Shown one piece after another: positions 13,734 through 21,245 of a DNA stretch of 27,709 bases (its first letter is position 1; each line of letters starts with the position of its first letter). The notes beneath the pieces are model-generated. The model had not been told where the DNA came from. It worked only from the letters and a program-made list of their open reading frames with translations, and made no database searches. The DNA is from an uncultured Oscillibacter sp. (lineage in GTDB: Bacteria > Bacillota > Clostridia > Oscillospirales > Oscillospiraceae). The position numbers were made by a program, and so were the translations under genes. Where the stretch lies: the NCBI GenBank assembly GCA_902476875.1, contig CABSFC010000027.1:1-27709 (forward strand). The letters run 5' to 3'.

Positions 13734-14639
13734 TTAATATATAGAATCAATGATGTCTTTTATTTCTTGTTCAGAAACACTCCCAAACATTTGACATTCC
13801 AATTCTCCATTTTGCCAGAACACTTTTTGCCATCCAAGATCGGACATCAGGTAATGACATATTTTCCCAGATGTATATATACCCATATAGGCTTCTTCTT
13901 TTTCCAGAACTTTAAAATTTCCGTTTGCCGTTTCACTGTATCGGATTTGAAAATACTCATCGTCGCACGCATAATCCGCATATATAAGGACTCCGCCAGA
14001 CCGGTTTGTGGCCGTAACCCCGGTGAGCGTAAACCGCTCCGGCACCCATGTCGGCGCGATCGGCGCTGTAATCCCAAACGCGTCGACGGCCTCCTCCAGC
14101 GTATCATAAGACGCTTCCTCTCCTTCTTCCAAAGGCTGGAAGCGTATCGTCGCATAAGGAATCTCCTCACTTTGGAAGCGGAACACCTCCGAAGTCCAAC
14201 GGGCGATGGCGCCGGAGACATTCAACCCGAAAGCCTGGGCCGCCACGGACCCCAGCATGAAAACCAAAACCGCGGCAATGAGGGCGAACTTGAATGTTGC
14301 AATGTGGGAACGTCTCTTTTCAGGTGATGCTTCGGATGCCCCGGCAGGCGACGCTTCGTCCTTTGAGAAGAGGTCCGCGTACCGCTCGTGGAAGCGCTTC
14401 AAGCTCTCCTCCGTGTCGGGCACCCCGTCTTCAGGCGCCGGGTCGATCTTCTCCAGCGCGTCCAGCAGACGGTCCAGCTGATCGCTGTCGATATCGCCCT
14501 CCGCCGGCTGGAGCAGAAGCTCGGCCAACTCGTCCTGAAGCCGCTCTTTTAAGTCTTCGCCGGGGACCTGATGACCTTGGATTTGCTCCGAACGAGCCCC
14601 GGCTCTGCCGAACGCCGGGTCTTTTCGAGCTTCAGACAT
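13734..14639 (-). CDS. DUF4367-type single-pass membrane protein, probable anti-sigma factor
   Basis: A 301-residue protein with a cytoplasmic, acidic N-terminal part (1-110), one membrane helix (about 116-137, FKFALIAAVLVFMLGSVAAQAF) and an extracellular C-terminal domain with the DUF4367 look (WVPERFTLTGV, then IRYSETANG and a final SEQEIKDIIDSIY). The N-terminal segment reads like a helical sigma-binding region (LQDELAELLLQPAEGDIDSDQLDRLLDALEKID). AGGAGGTG lies 9 nt before the ATG. It is encoded 51 bp after an ECF-like sigma factor, the usual arrangement of a sigma/anti-sigma pair. The anti-sigma role follows from context and topology, not from a named zinc-anti-sigma motif. Confidence 0.75.
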   Translation of the reverse strand: MSEARKDPAFGRAGARSEQIQGHQVPGEDLKERLQDELAELLLQPAEGDIDSDQLDRLLDALEKIDPAPEDGVPDTEESLKRFHERYADLFSKDEASPAGASEASPEKRRSHIATFKFALIAAVLVFMLGSVAAQAFGLNVSGAIARWTSEVFRFQSEEIPYATIRFQPLEEGEEASYDTLEEAVDAFGITAPIAPTWVPERFTLTGVTATNRSGGVLIYADYACDDEYFQIRYSETANGNFKVLEKEEAYMGIYTSGKICHYLMSDLGWQKVFWQNGELECQMFGSVSEQEIKDIIDSIY

Positions 14640-14690
14640 CTTAAAACACCTCCTATTCCCTATATGTGCCGAGCCCCGCCGGATGTAACA

Positions 14691-15179
14691 CTATTCGGGG
14701 GGATTTTTTTCGCGCAGCTTTTCATAGCGGGCCCTGGCCCTGCTCAGCCGCATACGGAACGCCGCCACGTTGCAGCCCAGCCTGGCGGCCAGTTCCTCCT
14801 GGGACAGGCCGTCATCATAGCACAGGCAGAGCAGGTCCCGGTCCTTTTGGCTCAGCCCTGGCGGGAGAACCGACGCCAGGTCCTGAAAGTAGACGTCCTC
14901 CACCACGGGGACATTCTCCGGCTTCATCGCGACCTCCCGGCTGTGGTATGCCTTCCTGCTTTCATTGGCGATCAGGTTCGCCGTCGTCTTGGCCAGCCAT
15001 CTCTTGATATTCGGGTGGTCCTTCACCTCGTCATATTTTCTGGTGAGAACCGAAAACGCCTCCTGGACAAAATCCTCCGCCAGCACCGGATCGCCGATCA
15101 GGTGGTATGCCACTAGATAGGTCGGTTTCCGGTACTCCCGATACATGGCGTCAAGCCACTCCAGCTTCGCATCCTTCAC
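14691..15179 (-). CDS. RNA polymerase sigma factor, ECF-like
   Basis: A 162-residue alternative sigma factor with region 2 (YLVAYHLIGDPVLAEDFVQEAF, at about 20-41) and region 4 helix-turn-helix near the C-terminus (LSQEELAARLGCNVAAFRMRLSRA). There is no region 1 or 3, as in the ECF group. The start is GTG 15179, because AAGGAGGTG lies about 10 nt upstream; a longer frame to 15221 would begin in front of that ribosome site. It heads a three-gene minus-strand operon with the DUF4367 membrane protein and a secreted protein. The stimulus is probably extracytoplasmic, sensed through the membrane protein; this is inference. Confidence 0.88.
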   Translation of the reverse strand: MKDAKLEWLDAMYREYRKPTYLVAYHLIGDPVLAEDFVQEAFSVLTRKYDEVKDHPNIKRWLAKTTANLIANESRKAYHSREVAMKPENVPVVEDVYFQDLASVLPPGLSQKDRDLLCLCYDDGLSQEELAARLGCNVAAFRMRLSRARARYEKLREKNPPE

Positions 15180-15529
15180 GCAGCACCCACCTCCTTTTCT
15201 ATCTCTCCGGGGTCCTGGCATGTGCTGATATGAAAATTTTATTTAATAAATGTTATAATTTGCCCTCCAAAACAAATTACATATCAGGGGTGTTCCGTTC
15301 CATGCGCCAAAACGCGGCCTGAATCGCCGCGGGCCGGGACATCCCTTCGCGTTTACCGGACTGTTTGGCCGCTGTGCCGCCACAGACAGCTCCGGCGTTT
15401 TTCTTTTTCCCCGGCCACTGGGCTGCCGCGCTGTTTTTTTTGGCCCTGTAGGTGAAGTGCACCTCATGGCGGCACAGACCTGCTTCCGGTAAAATTCTCT
15501 CAAAGCCTGTCGAATTTGGAGGTTTTACG
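15180..15529. other. Gene-free divergent region between the sigma factor and XRE genes
   Basis: 350 bp with no credible gene. The part next to the sigma gene (15225-15287) is strikingly AT-rich and bounded by an inverted repeat (see separate entry). It carries a TATAAT on the plus strand (15254-15259), which reads as TTATAA-type on the minus strand, so it likely holds the promoter(s) of one or both flanking units. From 15300 to 15520 the DNA is GC-rich with frames that show no domain. A ribosome site GGAGG at 15519-15523 belongs to the XRE gene. Confidence 0.6.
15225..15287. repeat. AT-rich segment framed by 8-bp inverted repeats upstream of the sigma operon
   Basis: CTGATATG (15225-15232) and its complement (15280-15287) frame a 63-bp AT-rich block, with partial symmetry continuing inward. 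It contains the most promoter-like bases upstream of the sigma factor. A regulatory role is plausible; a remnant of a miniature element is an alternative. Confidence 0.35.
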
Positions 15530-15799
15530 TTGCGCAAATATGATAAACGCCTCCTCCAGAACTTTCTGGCGGAGCATATCAGGCAATTTCGTGCGGAGCA
15601 CAATTACACACAGGAGCAAATGGCCGAGCGTCTCCGCATCTCTCCGCGCTCCTATATCGACCTGGAGCACAAACGATACGGATGTTCCGGACCAACCGCC
15701 TTCTTTTTCCTGCTGTTGCTGGACAACGAAGCGCGCGTACAGTTGTTCAACGACTTCCGCAAATTGATCGATGAGGCGGATCAGCATGAAGCTGCTTGA
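15530..15799 (+). CDS. Small XRE-type helix-turn-helix protein
   Basis: An 89-residue DNA-binding protein. It starts at TTG 15530, 6 nt after TTTGGAGG; an upstream in-frame ATG at 15452 lacks a ribosome site and adds unrelated residues. The helix-turn-helix is FRAEHNYTQEQMAERLRISP (about 23-42), then RSYIDLEHKRYGCSGPT, the XRE pattern in which Arg/Ser-Tyr follows the recognition helix. The C-terminal helices carry LLLLDNEARVQLF and may mediate dimerisation. Its last 14 bp overlap the start of a Spo0A_C protein, so the two are translationally coupled and probably act together. The target is unknown. Confidence 0.8.
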   Translation: MRKYDKRLLQNFLAEHIRQFRAEHNYTQEQMAERLRISPRSYIDLEHKRYGCSGPTAFFFLLLLDNEARVQLFNDFRKLIDEADQHEAA

Positions 15800-16142
15800 A
15801 AGCGACTCCCTGGCAGTGGAAATCTACGACCTTTTATACCGGTTCGGCGTCTCCGCGGACTCCATCGCGTTTTTCCACACCGCCTACGCCGTCCGGCTGG
15901 CGGTGGAACAGCCGCAGTTGCTGCTGCTCGTCACCAAATGGCTCTACCCCGAGGTGGCGCGGCATTACCACACCAACTGGAAAGCCGTGGAACGCAACAT
16001 CCGCCGCGTGGTGGCGGCCGCCTGGAGAAACGAGCCGGCGCTGCTGTGCAGTCTGGCCCGGGGCCCGCTTCCCGGCAGGCCGGCGCCGGCGCAGTTCCTG
16101 TCCATCCTGGCGGCGTATTTCAGCGGAGGGTCCGCCGCATAA
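15786..16142 (+). CDS. Stand-alone Spo0A C-terminal (effector) domain protein
   Basis: A 118-residue protein that is almost entirely the DNA-binding domain of the sporulation master regulator Spo0A, without the phosphoacceptor receiver domain. The segment at about 49-81 (VTKWLYPEVARHYHTNWKA, then VERNIRRVVAAAW) matches the Spo0A pattern ITKVLYPDIAKKFNTTASRVERAIRHAIEVAW closely, and AQFLSILAAYF corresponds to the final helix. The ATG at 15786 overlaps the upstream XRE gene by 14 bp, with GAGGCGGA ahead of it. Spo0A itself binds 0A boxes when phosphorylated; lacking a receiver, this protein would have to be controlled by level or by a partner such as the XRE protein. The domain is sure, the role unknown. 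Confidence 0.85.
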   Translation: MKLLESDSLAVEIYDLLYRFGVSADSIAFFHTAYAVRLAVEQPQLLLLVTKWLYPEVARHYHTNWKAVERNIRRVVAAAWRNEPALLCSLARGPLPGRPAPAQFLSILAAYFSGGSAA

Positions 16143-16338
16143 CCAGGCCCCGGAGTCCCTGATCGTCCGCGTATCCGGAAGCCGCCCTGGCAGAGCGTCT
16201 CCCGGACAGGGGACCCGCCAAAATCCGTAGATTTTCTATATATTTCCATTTTAATTATACATTACACGGAGCGTTTTTGCAACCAAAAAGTGTAAAATCT
16301 GGAAAAAGAACGGGGCGGCAGGGCCCCGCGTTCAGAAC

Positions 16339-16369
16339 GCCGCCTCCCAACGGCCTAACGGGAGGCGGC
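16339..16369. terminator. GC hairpin without T-run downstream of the Spo0A_C gene
   Basis: A perfect 10-bp stem (GCCGCCTCCC at 16339-16348, pairing with 16360-16369) and an 11-nt loop. No T tract follows on either strand, so it is a possible weak terminator or transcript-end stabiliser only. Confidence 0.4.
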
Positions 16370-16416
16370 CTTGTCATGTCCGAAAATAAATATCTGTAAA
16401 AAATGTGATGCTCCTA

Positions 16417-16445
16417 TGGACATTTTTCGACTTTGGTGCTATACT
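16417..16445 (+). promoter_or_regulatory. Promoter of the etfB-led gene block
   Basis: TGGACA (16417-16422), a 17-nt spacer and TATACT (16440-16445) form a good sigma-A-type promoter about 53 bp before the etfB start, leaving a leader of roughly 46 nt. Confidence 0.72.
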
Positions 16446-16450
16446 GCTTT

Positions 16451-16487
16451 AAAGCATTAAATTTGATGCTTTCAGGATATCTGAAAG
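16451..16487. promoter_or_regulatory. Two overlapping inverted repeats in the etfB leader, candidate operator
   Basis: The first has arms AAAGCAT (16451-16457) and ATGCTTT (16466-16472); the second has CTTTCAG (16469-16475) and CTGAAAG (16481-16487) around a 5-nt centre. They begin right after the -10 box and end before the start codon, where a repressor would block transcription. As RNA the second could also partly sequester the AAAGG ribosome site. The regulator is unknown. Confidence 0.45.
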
Positions 16488-16497
16488 GTATGATGCA

Positions 16498-17286
16498 ATG
16501 AAAATCATCGTGTGTATGAAGCAGGTCCCCCTGAGCTCCAGGGTGGAGATCGACGAGGAGACCGGAAATCTCAAACGGCTGGGAGCCGCCACCCGCACCA
16601 ACCCCTTCGACCTGTTCGCCCTGGAGTGCGCCCTGCGCATCCGGGAGCAGATCGGCGGCACCGTCACCGTGCTGACCATGGGCCCCCAGCAGGCGGAGAG
16701 CATGATCCGCGACGCCTACATGATGGGCGCCGACGACGCCGTGATCCTCTCCGACCGCAAATTCGCCGGCTCAGACGTGCTGGCCACCTCCTATACGCTG
16801 TCCCAGGGCATCCGGCTGCTGGGCGGCGCGGACCTGATCATCTGCGGCCGCCAGACCACCGACGGCGACACCGCCCAGATCGGCCCCGCCATCGCCGAGC
16901 ACCTGCATCTGCCCCACGCGGCCTGGGTCAACGAGATCACCGACGTCAACGAGACCCGCATCCAGGTGCGCCAGGACCTGACCAGCGTGTTCCAGATCAG
17001 CGAAATGGCCTACCCCTGTCTGATCACCGTGGACAAGGATATCTGTGTGGCCCGTCTGCCCTCCTACCGCCGCAAGGCGGAGGCCGCCGCCAAGCCCATC
17101 CGGACGGTCGGCCACGGGGAGCTGCCCGACCCGGATATGACCCGCTTCGGCCTGGTGGGCTCCCCCACCACGGTGGAGCGCGTCTTCCCGCCCCCCGCCG
17201 GCGCCGGCAACGTCACCCTGGAGGGCACCGCCGCCGAGAAGGCCGGCCAGCTCTTTGACCTGCTGGCCGCCGCCAAATACGTTTGA
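16498..17286 (+). CDS. etfB: Electron transfer flavoprotein, beta subunit
   Basis: A 262-residue EtfB, partner of the EtfA encoded 11 bp downstream. The start MKIIVCMKQVPLSS, the NPFDLFALECALRI segment and GRQTTDGDTAQIGPAIAEHL (the EtfB nucleotide/FAD loop in bifurcating-type members) are clear, as is the C-terminal ARLPSYRRK region. In electron-bifurcating complexes this subunit holds the bifurcating FAD and binds NAD(H). Gene order etfB, ferredoxin-fused etfA, GlcD-like dehydrogenase matches the lctBCD-type lactate dehydrogenase/Etf complex of acetogens, in which low-potential ferredoxin helps drive lactate oxidation with NAD+. The start codon ATG 16498 follows AAAGG. Subunit identity sure; bifurcation is inferred from subfamily and context. 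Confidence 0.93.
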   Translation: MKIIVCMKQVPLSSRVEIDEETGNLKRLGAATRTNPFDLFALECALRIREQIGGTVTVLTMGPQQAESMIRDAYMMGADDAVILSDRKFAGSDVLATSYTLSQGIRLLGGADLIICGRQTTDGDTAQIGPAIAEHLHLPHAAWVNEITDVNETRIQVRQDLTSVFQISEMAYPCLITVDKDICVARLPSYRRKAEAAAKPIRTVGHGELPDPDMTRFGLVGSPTTVERVFPPPAGAGNVTLEGTAAEKAGQLFDLLAAAKYV

Positions 17287-17297
17287 GGAGGGGCGAA

Positions 17298-18491
17298 ATG
17301 GAGCTTTTGAACTTTGACATGTCCCGCTGCGATTTGTGCGGGAAATGTATTGAAAAATGTCCCTTTGGGGCGCTGCAGATGGAGAAAAACGGTATCGTTG
17401 TGAATGAGAAGTGCCGGATGTGCTCCGTCTGCGTCAAGACCTGCCCCCACCGGGCCATCCGGTTCGAGCAGACGGCCCGGGCCTTCGACAAGAGCAGGTG
17501 GAGGGACATCCTGGTCTATGCCGAGCAAGAGAACGGCGCCATCCACCCCGTGGTCTACGAGCTGATCGGGGAGGCGAGGAAGCTGGCCGCCGTGGTGGGC
17601 TATGACGTCAGGTGCGTCATCGTGGGCGGCGCGGGCACCCGGGAGAACGCGGAGAAGCTGCTGCCCTACGGCGTGAAGGAGGTCTTCGTCTACGAACACC
17701 CCGGCTTCGAGGGGTTCAAGGCGGACTGCTACTCCGACGCCGTGGCGGACTGCATCTCCGCCACCAGGCCCTCCTGCGTACTGATCGGCGCCACGGCCTG
17801 CGGCCGCTCCCTGGCTCCGCGCCTCTCCACCCGGTTCCACACCGGCCTGACCGCCGACTGCACGGAGCTGCGGATGAAGGAGAACACCGACCTGGTCCAG
17901 GTGCGGCCCGCCTTCGGCGGCAACATCATGGCCCAGATCGTCATCGCCAACTCCCGGCCCCAGTTCGCCACCGTCCGGTACAAGGTCATGGACAGGGCCA
18001 AAAAGGTCCCCCATCCCACGGGAAAAGTCACCGTCTGCGCCACCACGGACCTGATGGTCCGCTCCGGCATCTCCGTGGTCCAGCGGGCCGTCATCAGCCG
18101 CGCCAAGTCCATCGAGGAGGAGGACGTCCTGGTGGTGGCCGGGCGCGGCGTCAAGACGGCGAAGGACGTGGAGATGGTGCGGGAGCTGGCGACTCTGCTG
18201 GGCGGACAGCTGTGCTTCACCCGTCCCATGGTGGAGGGCGGCTTCGGCGACCCCGCCCACCAGATCGGCCTGTCCGGCCGGACGGTCAAGCCCAAGCTCA
18301 TCATCACCTGCGGCGTCTCCGGCGCGGTGCAGTTCACCGCCTGCATGAACACCGCCCAGACCATCGTCGCCATCAACACCGATCCGGAGGCCCAGATCTT
18401 CCGCATCGCCCACTACCGCATCGTGGACGACCTGTACCAGATCGTCCCGGACCTGATCGCCCGCGTCAGGGCAGCAAAGGAGGCCGAGTGA
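17298..18491 (+). CDS. etfA: Electron transfer flavoprotein alpha subunit with N-terminal ferredoxin domain
   Basis: A 397-residue fusion. Residues 1-60 are a 2[4Fe-4S] ferredoxin with two complete CxxCxxCxxxC motifs: Cys11, 14, 17, 21 and Cys39, 42, 45, 49. The rest is EtfA, with the C-terminal FAD site motifs (GRTVKPKLIITCGVSGAVQF, then INTDPEAQIFRIAHY). The ATG at 17298 follows GAGGAGGGG; an upstream in-frame start at 17283 precedes that ribosome site. The ferredoxin part likely passes electrons between ferredoxin and flavins of the complex. It starts 11 bp after etfB and ends 1 bp before the dehydrogenase gene, so the three are one operon. Strong call for the fold and clusters. Confidence 0.93.
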   Translation: MELLNFDMSRCDLCGKCIEKCPFGALQMEKNGIVVNEKCRMCSVCVKTCPHRAIRFEQTARAFDKSRWRDILVYAEQENGAIHPVVYELIGEARKLAAVVGYDVRCVIVGGAGTRENAEKLLPYGVKEVFVYEHPGFEGFKADCYSDAVADCISATRPSCVLIGATACGRSLAPRLSTRFHTGLTADCTELRMKENTDLVQVRPAFGGNIMAQIVIANSRPQFATVRYKVMDRAKKVPHPTGKVTVCATTDLMVRSGISVVQRAVISRAKSIEEEDVLVVAGRGVKTAKDVEMVRELATLLGGQLCFTRPMVEGGFGDPAHQIGLSGRTVKPKLIITCGVSGAVQFTACMNTAQTIVAINTDPEAQIFRIAHYRIVDDLYQIVPDLIARVRAAKEAE

Positions 18492-18492
18492 T

Positions 18493-19911
18493 ATGCCGTA
18501 TCCCTACAAAAAAATGGACGAGACCGATTTTGCGTACATCCGCTCGGTCACGGACCCCACGCGGGTCTGGGTGGGCGACGCCATCGCCACGGAGTACTAC
18601 CACGACGAGATGCCGGAGTACGGCGTGTTCCAGCCGGAGCTGTATGTGGAGGCGCTGAACCGGGACGAGGTCTCCGCCATCATGAAGTACGCCCACGCCA
18701 ACAACATCCCCGTGGTGGCCCGGGGCGCGGGCACGGGGCTTGCCGGCGGCGCCAACTGCAAGTACGGCGGCATCATGCTGTCGCTGATGAAGATGAACAA
18801 AATCTTCCCGGTGGACCTTCAAAACATGACGGTCACCGCCCAGCCCGGCGCTCTGATCTCCGAGGTGGCCGCCGCGGCGGCGGAGGTTGGGCTGTTCTAT
18901 CCCCCGGACCCCGGCGAGAAGACCGCCTCCATCGGCGGTTCCATCATCACCAACGCCGGCGGTATGCGGGCCGTGCGCTACGGCCTGACCCGGGACTACG
19001 TCCGCTGCATCGAGGCCGTCATGCCCAACGGCGACATCATGCACTTCTCCTCCAACGTGGTGAAAAACACCACCGGTTTTGACATCAAGGACCTGGTCAT
19101 CGGCTCCGAGGGCATTTTGTGCATCTGCACCGAGGTCACGCTGAAGCTGATCCCCGCCCCCAACTGTACCTGCACCCTGGTCATCCCCTTCGACAGTCTG
19201 GAGACCTGTATCGACTGCGTCCCCGTGCTGCTGCGCCTGCCCTTCGTCCCCACCGCCGTGGAGTTTCTGGAGCGGGAACTGATCGACATCGTGGAGCGGA
19301 CCCTCCATAAGGTCCTGCCGGTGCGGGAGGGCAGCGCCGTGCTCATCGTCATCTACGACGCCTCCTCCCAGGAGGAACTGACCCAGTGCTGCGACGCCGC
19401 GGCCGCCGCCGCCCTGAAGGCCGGCGCCCTGGACGTGGCTCTGGCCGACACGCCGGAGCGCATCGGCTCCGTCTGGTCCGTCCGCGCCGCCATTCTGGAG
19501 GGCATGAAGGCCGACTCCGTGGGTCAGGAGGAGTGCGACGTGGTGGTGCCCCGGGCCAGGATCGCGGAGTTTGTCAAGGCCGCCAAGCGCATCTGCCTGT
19601 CCCACGGCGTGGTGGTGGAGCCCTGCGGCCACGCGGGCGACGGCAACATCCACACGGAGATGCTCCGCCAGCCCGACATGACGGACGAGGAGTGGAAGTC
19701 CGCCACCCACGCGTGCCTGGTGGAGCTGTACGCCAAGAGCAAGGAGCTGGGAGGCCAGCTCTCCGGCGAGCACGGCATCGGCAACGGGCGGCTGGAGTTC
19801 CTCCGCCCCTTCATCGGTGAGGAGATGTACCAGCTGTACCGGAACGTGAAGCTGGCTTTCGACCCCAAGCTGATTTTGAACCCCGGCAAGATGATCACCT
19901 TTGACGACTGA
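18493..19911 (+). CDS. FAD-binding 2-hydroxyacid dehydrogenase, GlcD/LctD-like
   Basis: A 472-residue flavoprotein of the GlcD/D-lactate dehydrogenase family oxidising an (R)-2-hydroxyacid to its 2-oxoacid. Residues about 48-225 form the FAD-binding PCMH-type domain (PVVARGAGTGLAGGA, then GEKTASIGGSIITNAGG). The C-terminal FAD-oxidase domain carries the substrate/metal histidines in GHAGDGNIHTEM and the conserved GEHGIG near the end. It follows etfA by 1 bp. In lctBCD-type complexes this subunit oxidises lactate and hands electrons to EtfAB. Lactate is the leading substrate guess, but the adjacent dehydratase and transporter leave room for another hydroxyacid such as glycolate, glycerate or 2-hydroxyglutarate. 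Confidence 0.9.
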   Translation: MPYPYKKMDETDFAYIRSVTDPTRVWVGDAIATEYYHDEMPEYGVFQPELYVEALNRDEVSAIMKYAHANNIPVVARGAGTGLAGGANCKYGGIMLSLMKMNKIFPVDLQNMTVTAQPGALISEVAAAAAEVGLFYPPDPGEKTASIGGSIITNAGGMRAVRYGLTRDYVRCIEAVMPNGDIMHFSSNVVKNTTGFDIKDLVIGSEGILCICTEVTLKLIPAPNCTCTLVIPFDSLETCIDCVPVLLRLPFVPTAVEFLERELIDIVERTLHKVLPVREGSAVLIVIYDASSQEELTQCCDAAAAAALKAGALDVALADTPERIGSVWSVRAAILEGMKADSVGQEECDVVVPRARIAEFVKAAKRICLSHGVVVEPCGHAGDGNIHTEMLRQPDMTDEEWKSATHACLVELYAKSKELGGQLSGEHGIGNGRLEFLRPFIGEEMYQLYRNVKLAFDPKLILNPGKMITFDD

Positions 19912-19931
19912 CCACAGTGTGTGAACGCGCA

Positions 19932-19958
19932 ATATAACAGCCAACGCGGCTATTATAT
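19932..19958 (+). promoter_or_regulatory. Imperfect hairpin between the dehydrogenase and transporter genes
   Basis: Eleven-bp arms with one mismatch (ATATAACAGCC at 19932-19942 and 19948-19958) and a 5-nt loop, about 35 bp before the transporter start. No T-run follows. It may tune processing or expression of the downstream genes, or be incidental. Confidence 0.3.
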
Positions 19959-19991
19959 AAGGCAAAATGAGAGAAAGAGGGAATGTACATC

Positions 19992-21155
19992 ATGGTAGAC
20001 AAAAACAAAATGCCCCTGGCGGCCGGCGTCGCATTCGTCGCTTTCACCACCCAGTTCGGCGGCGGCTTCGCCTCCGGCGCGCAGATCTACACCTACTTCA
20101 TCAACTACGGCATCTGGGGCCTGGTGCTGCCCCTGCTGTCCCAGTTCCTGCTGGCGTTCTTCTTCTGGTACGGCCTGCGCTACGCCTTCCTGCACAAGAA
20201 GTACGACTACCGCGCTTTCGGCGACAGCTTCTACGGCAAAACCCGGGTGCTGTTCTCCAACCTGTATGAGATCACCTATCTGATCCTCATCGCCACCGCC
20301 ACCTCCGCCGCGTTCGCCACCGGCGGCTCCACCCTGAACAGCCTCTTCGGCATCCCCTACTGGCTGTGCACCCTGGTGGTGGGCGCGTTCATCTTCATCA
20401 TCTCCCTGTACGGCACCAACATCGTCCGCAAGTGCGCCTCCACGCTGTCCGTGCTGATCATCATCGGCCTGGTGGTGGTGCTGGTGCCCAACATCGTGGT
20501 GCAGTTCGGCACCATCACGGAGTCCATCGGCCGTCTGGCCGCCGGGGAGCTGCCCGTCAGTTCCAGCGAGAGCGGTCTGTTCGGCGCCGCTTTGAAGAGC
20601 GCCATTCTGTACTTCGCTTTCCAGCTGCCCTCCATCGGCCTGATGTATCAGCACACCGAGCCCCTGACGGACGTCAAGCAGGTGGACCGGGCCGCCATCT
20701 ACATGTTCCTGTGCAACTTCATCGCCATGATGCTGTCCATCGTCGGCATGCTGGCCATCGCCTTTGAGCCGGAGCTGGTGGGGGCCTCCGTCCCCATGCT
20801 GGTGCTGGTCTCCAACGGCGTGGGCAAGACCGTCCTGACCCCCATCATCTCCGTCCTCATCATCCTGGGCGCCGTGTCCACCGGCGTGAACATGATCGCC
20901 GGCATCGTCACCCGCACCGTCAACGCGGTGGAGCGCCGCATGGAGCCCGCCAAGCGGGCCAGCGGCCACATGGTCCGCGCCGCCGTCGCCGCCCTGGTGT
21001 TCACCGTGGGCGTGTGGGCCATCTCCCAGGTGGGCCTGATGGCCATCGTCAAGAAGGGCTACGCGTATCTGGGCTACGCTGGCTTTATCTCCGTTCTGAT
21101 CCCGTTCGTGCTGTCCATGCTGCACATCGGCCCCTTCGGCAAGGACGAGCAGTAA
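19992..21155 (+). CDS. YkvI-like membrane transporter (APC-type fold)
   Basis: An integral membrane protein of 387 residues with about ten hydrophobic helices. It resembles Bacillus YkvI and related putative transporters: the N-terminal segment AFTTQFGGGFASGAQIYTYF is the hallmark, an unwound first helix with Gly-rich motif as in APC-fold carriers. Two starts are possible, 19983 and 19992; AAGAGGGA ends only 1-2 nt before the first and about 10 nt before the second, so 19992 is preferred. It lies 80 bp behind the dehydrogenase and 90 bp before the IlvD-like gene on the same strand, which suggests uptake of the acid these enzymes handle. The substrate of this family is not established. Confidence 0.78.
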   Translation: MVDKNKMPLAAGVAFVAFTTQFGGGFASGAQIYTYFINYGIWGLVLPLLSQFLLAFFFWYGLRYAFLHKKYDYRAFGDSFYGKTRVLFSNLYEITYLILIATATSAAFATGGSTLNSLFGIPYWLCTLVVGAFIFIISLYGTNIVRKCASTLSVLIIIGLVVVLVPNIVVQFGTITESIGRLAAGELPVSSSESGLFGAALKSAILYFAFQLPSIGLMYQHTEPLTDVKQVDRAAIYMFLCNFIAMMLSIVGMLAIAFEPELVGASVPMLVLVSNGVGKTVLTPIISVLIILGAVSTGVNMIAGIVTRTVNAVERRMEPAKRASGHMVRAAVAALVFTVGVWAISQVGLMAIVKKGYAYLGYAGFISVLIPFVLSMLHIGPFGKDEQ

Positions 21156-21180
21156 ATCCGCGTTCCTCTCACAAAAGCCG

Positions 21181-21210
21181 CGGCGCAAGGGCCAACAGGT
21201 CCTTGCGCCG
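21181..21210 (+). terminator. GC hairpin without T-run between transporter and dehydratase
   Basis: A perfect 10-bp stem (CGGCGCAAGG at 21181-21190, pairing with 21201-21210) with a 10-nt loop, 25 nt after the transporter stop. No T tract follows, so partial termination or RNA stabilisation is more likely than full termination. Confidence 0.4.
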
Positions 21211-21245
21211 TGAACTCTGCGAATTTTGAGACAGGAGGCTTTCCT

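Larger units (their letters stand above)
16143..16497. other. 355-bp gene-free region upstream of etfB
   Basis: No gene is visible. The left 180 bp are GC-rich and end in a hairpin at 16339-16369. The right 120 bp hold the etfB promoter (16417-16445) and two inverted repeats (16451-16487), described separately. The stretch 16230-16300 is AT-rich without a clear signal. Confidence 0.6.

Noticed and set aside
15300..15520. Small proteins on either strand between the sigma and XRE genes
   Set aside because: The open frames lack ribosome sites and recognisable motifs and end arbitrarily inside GC-rich sequence.
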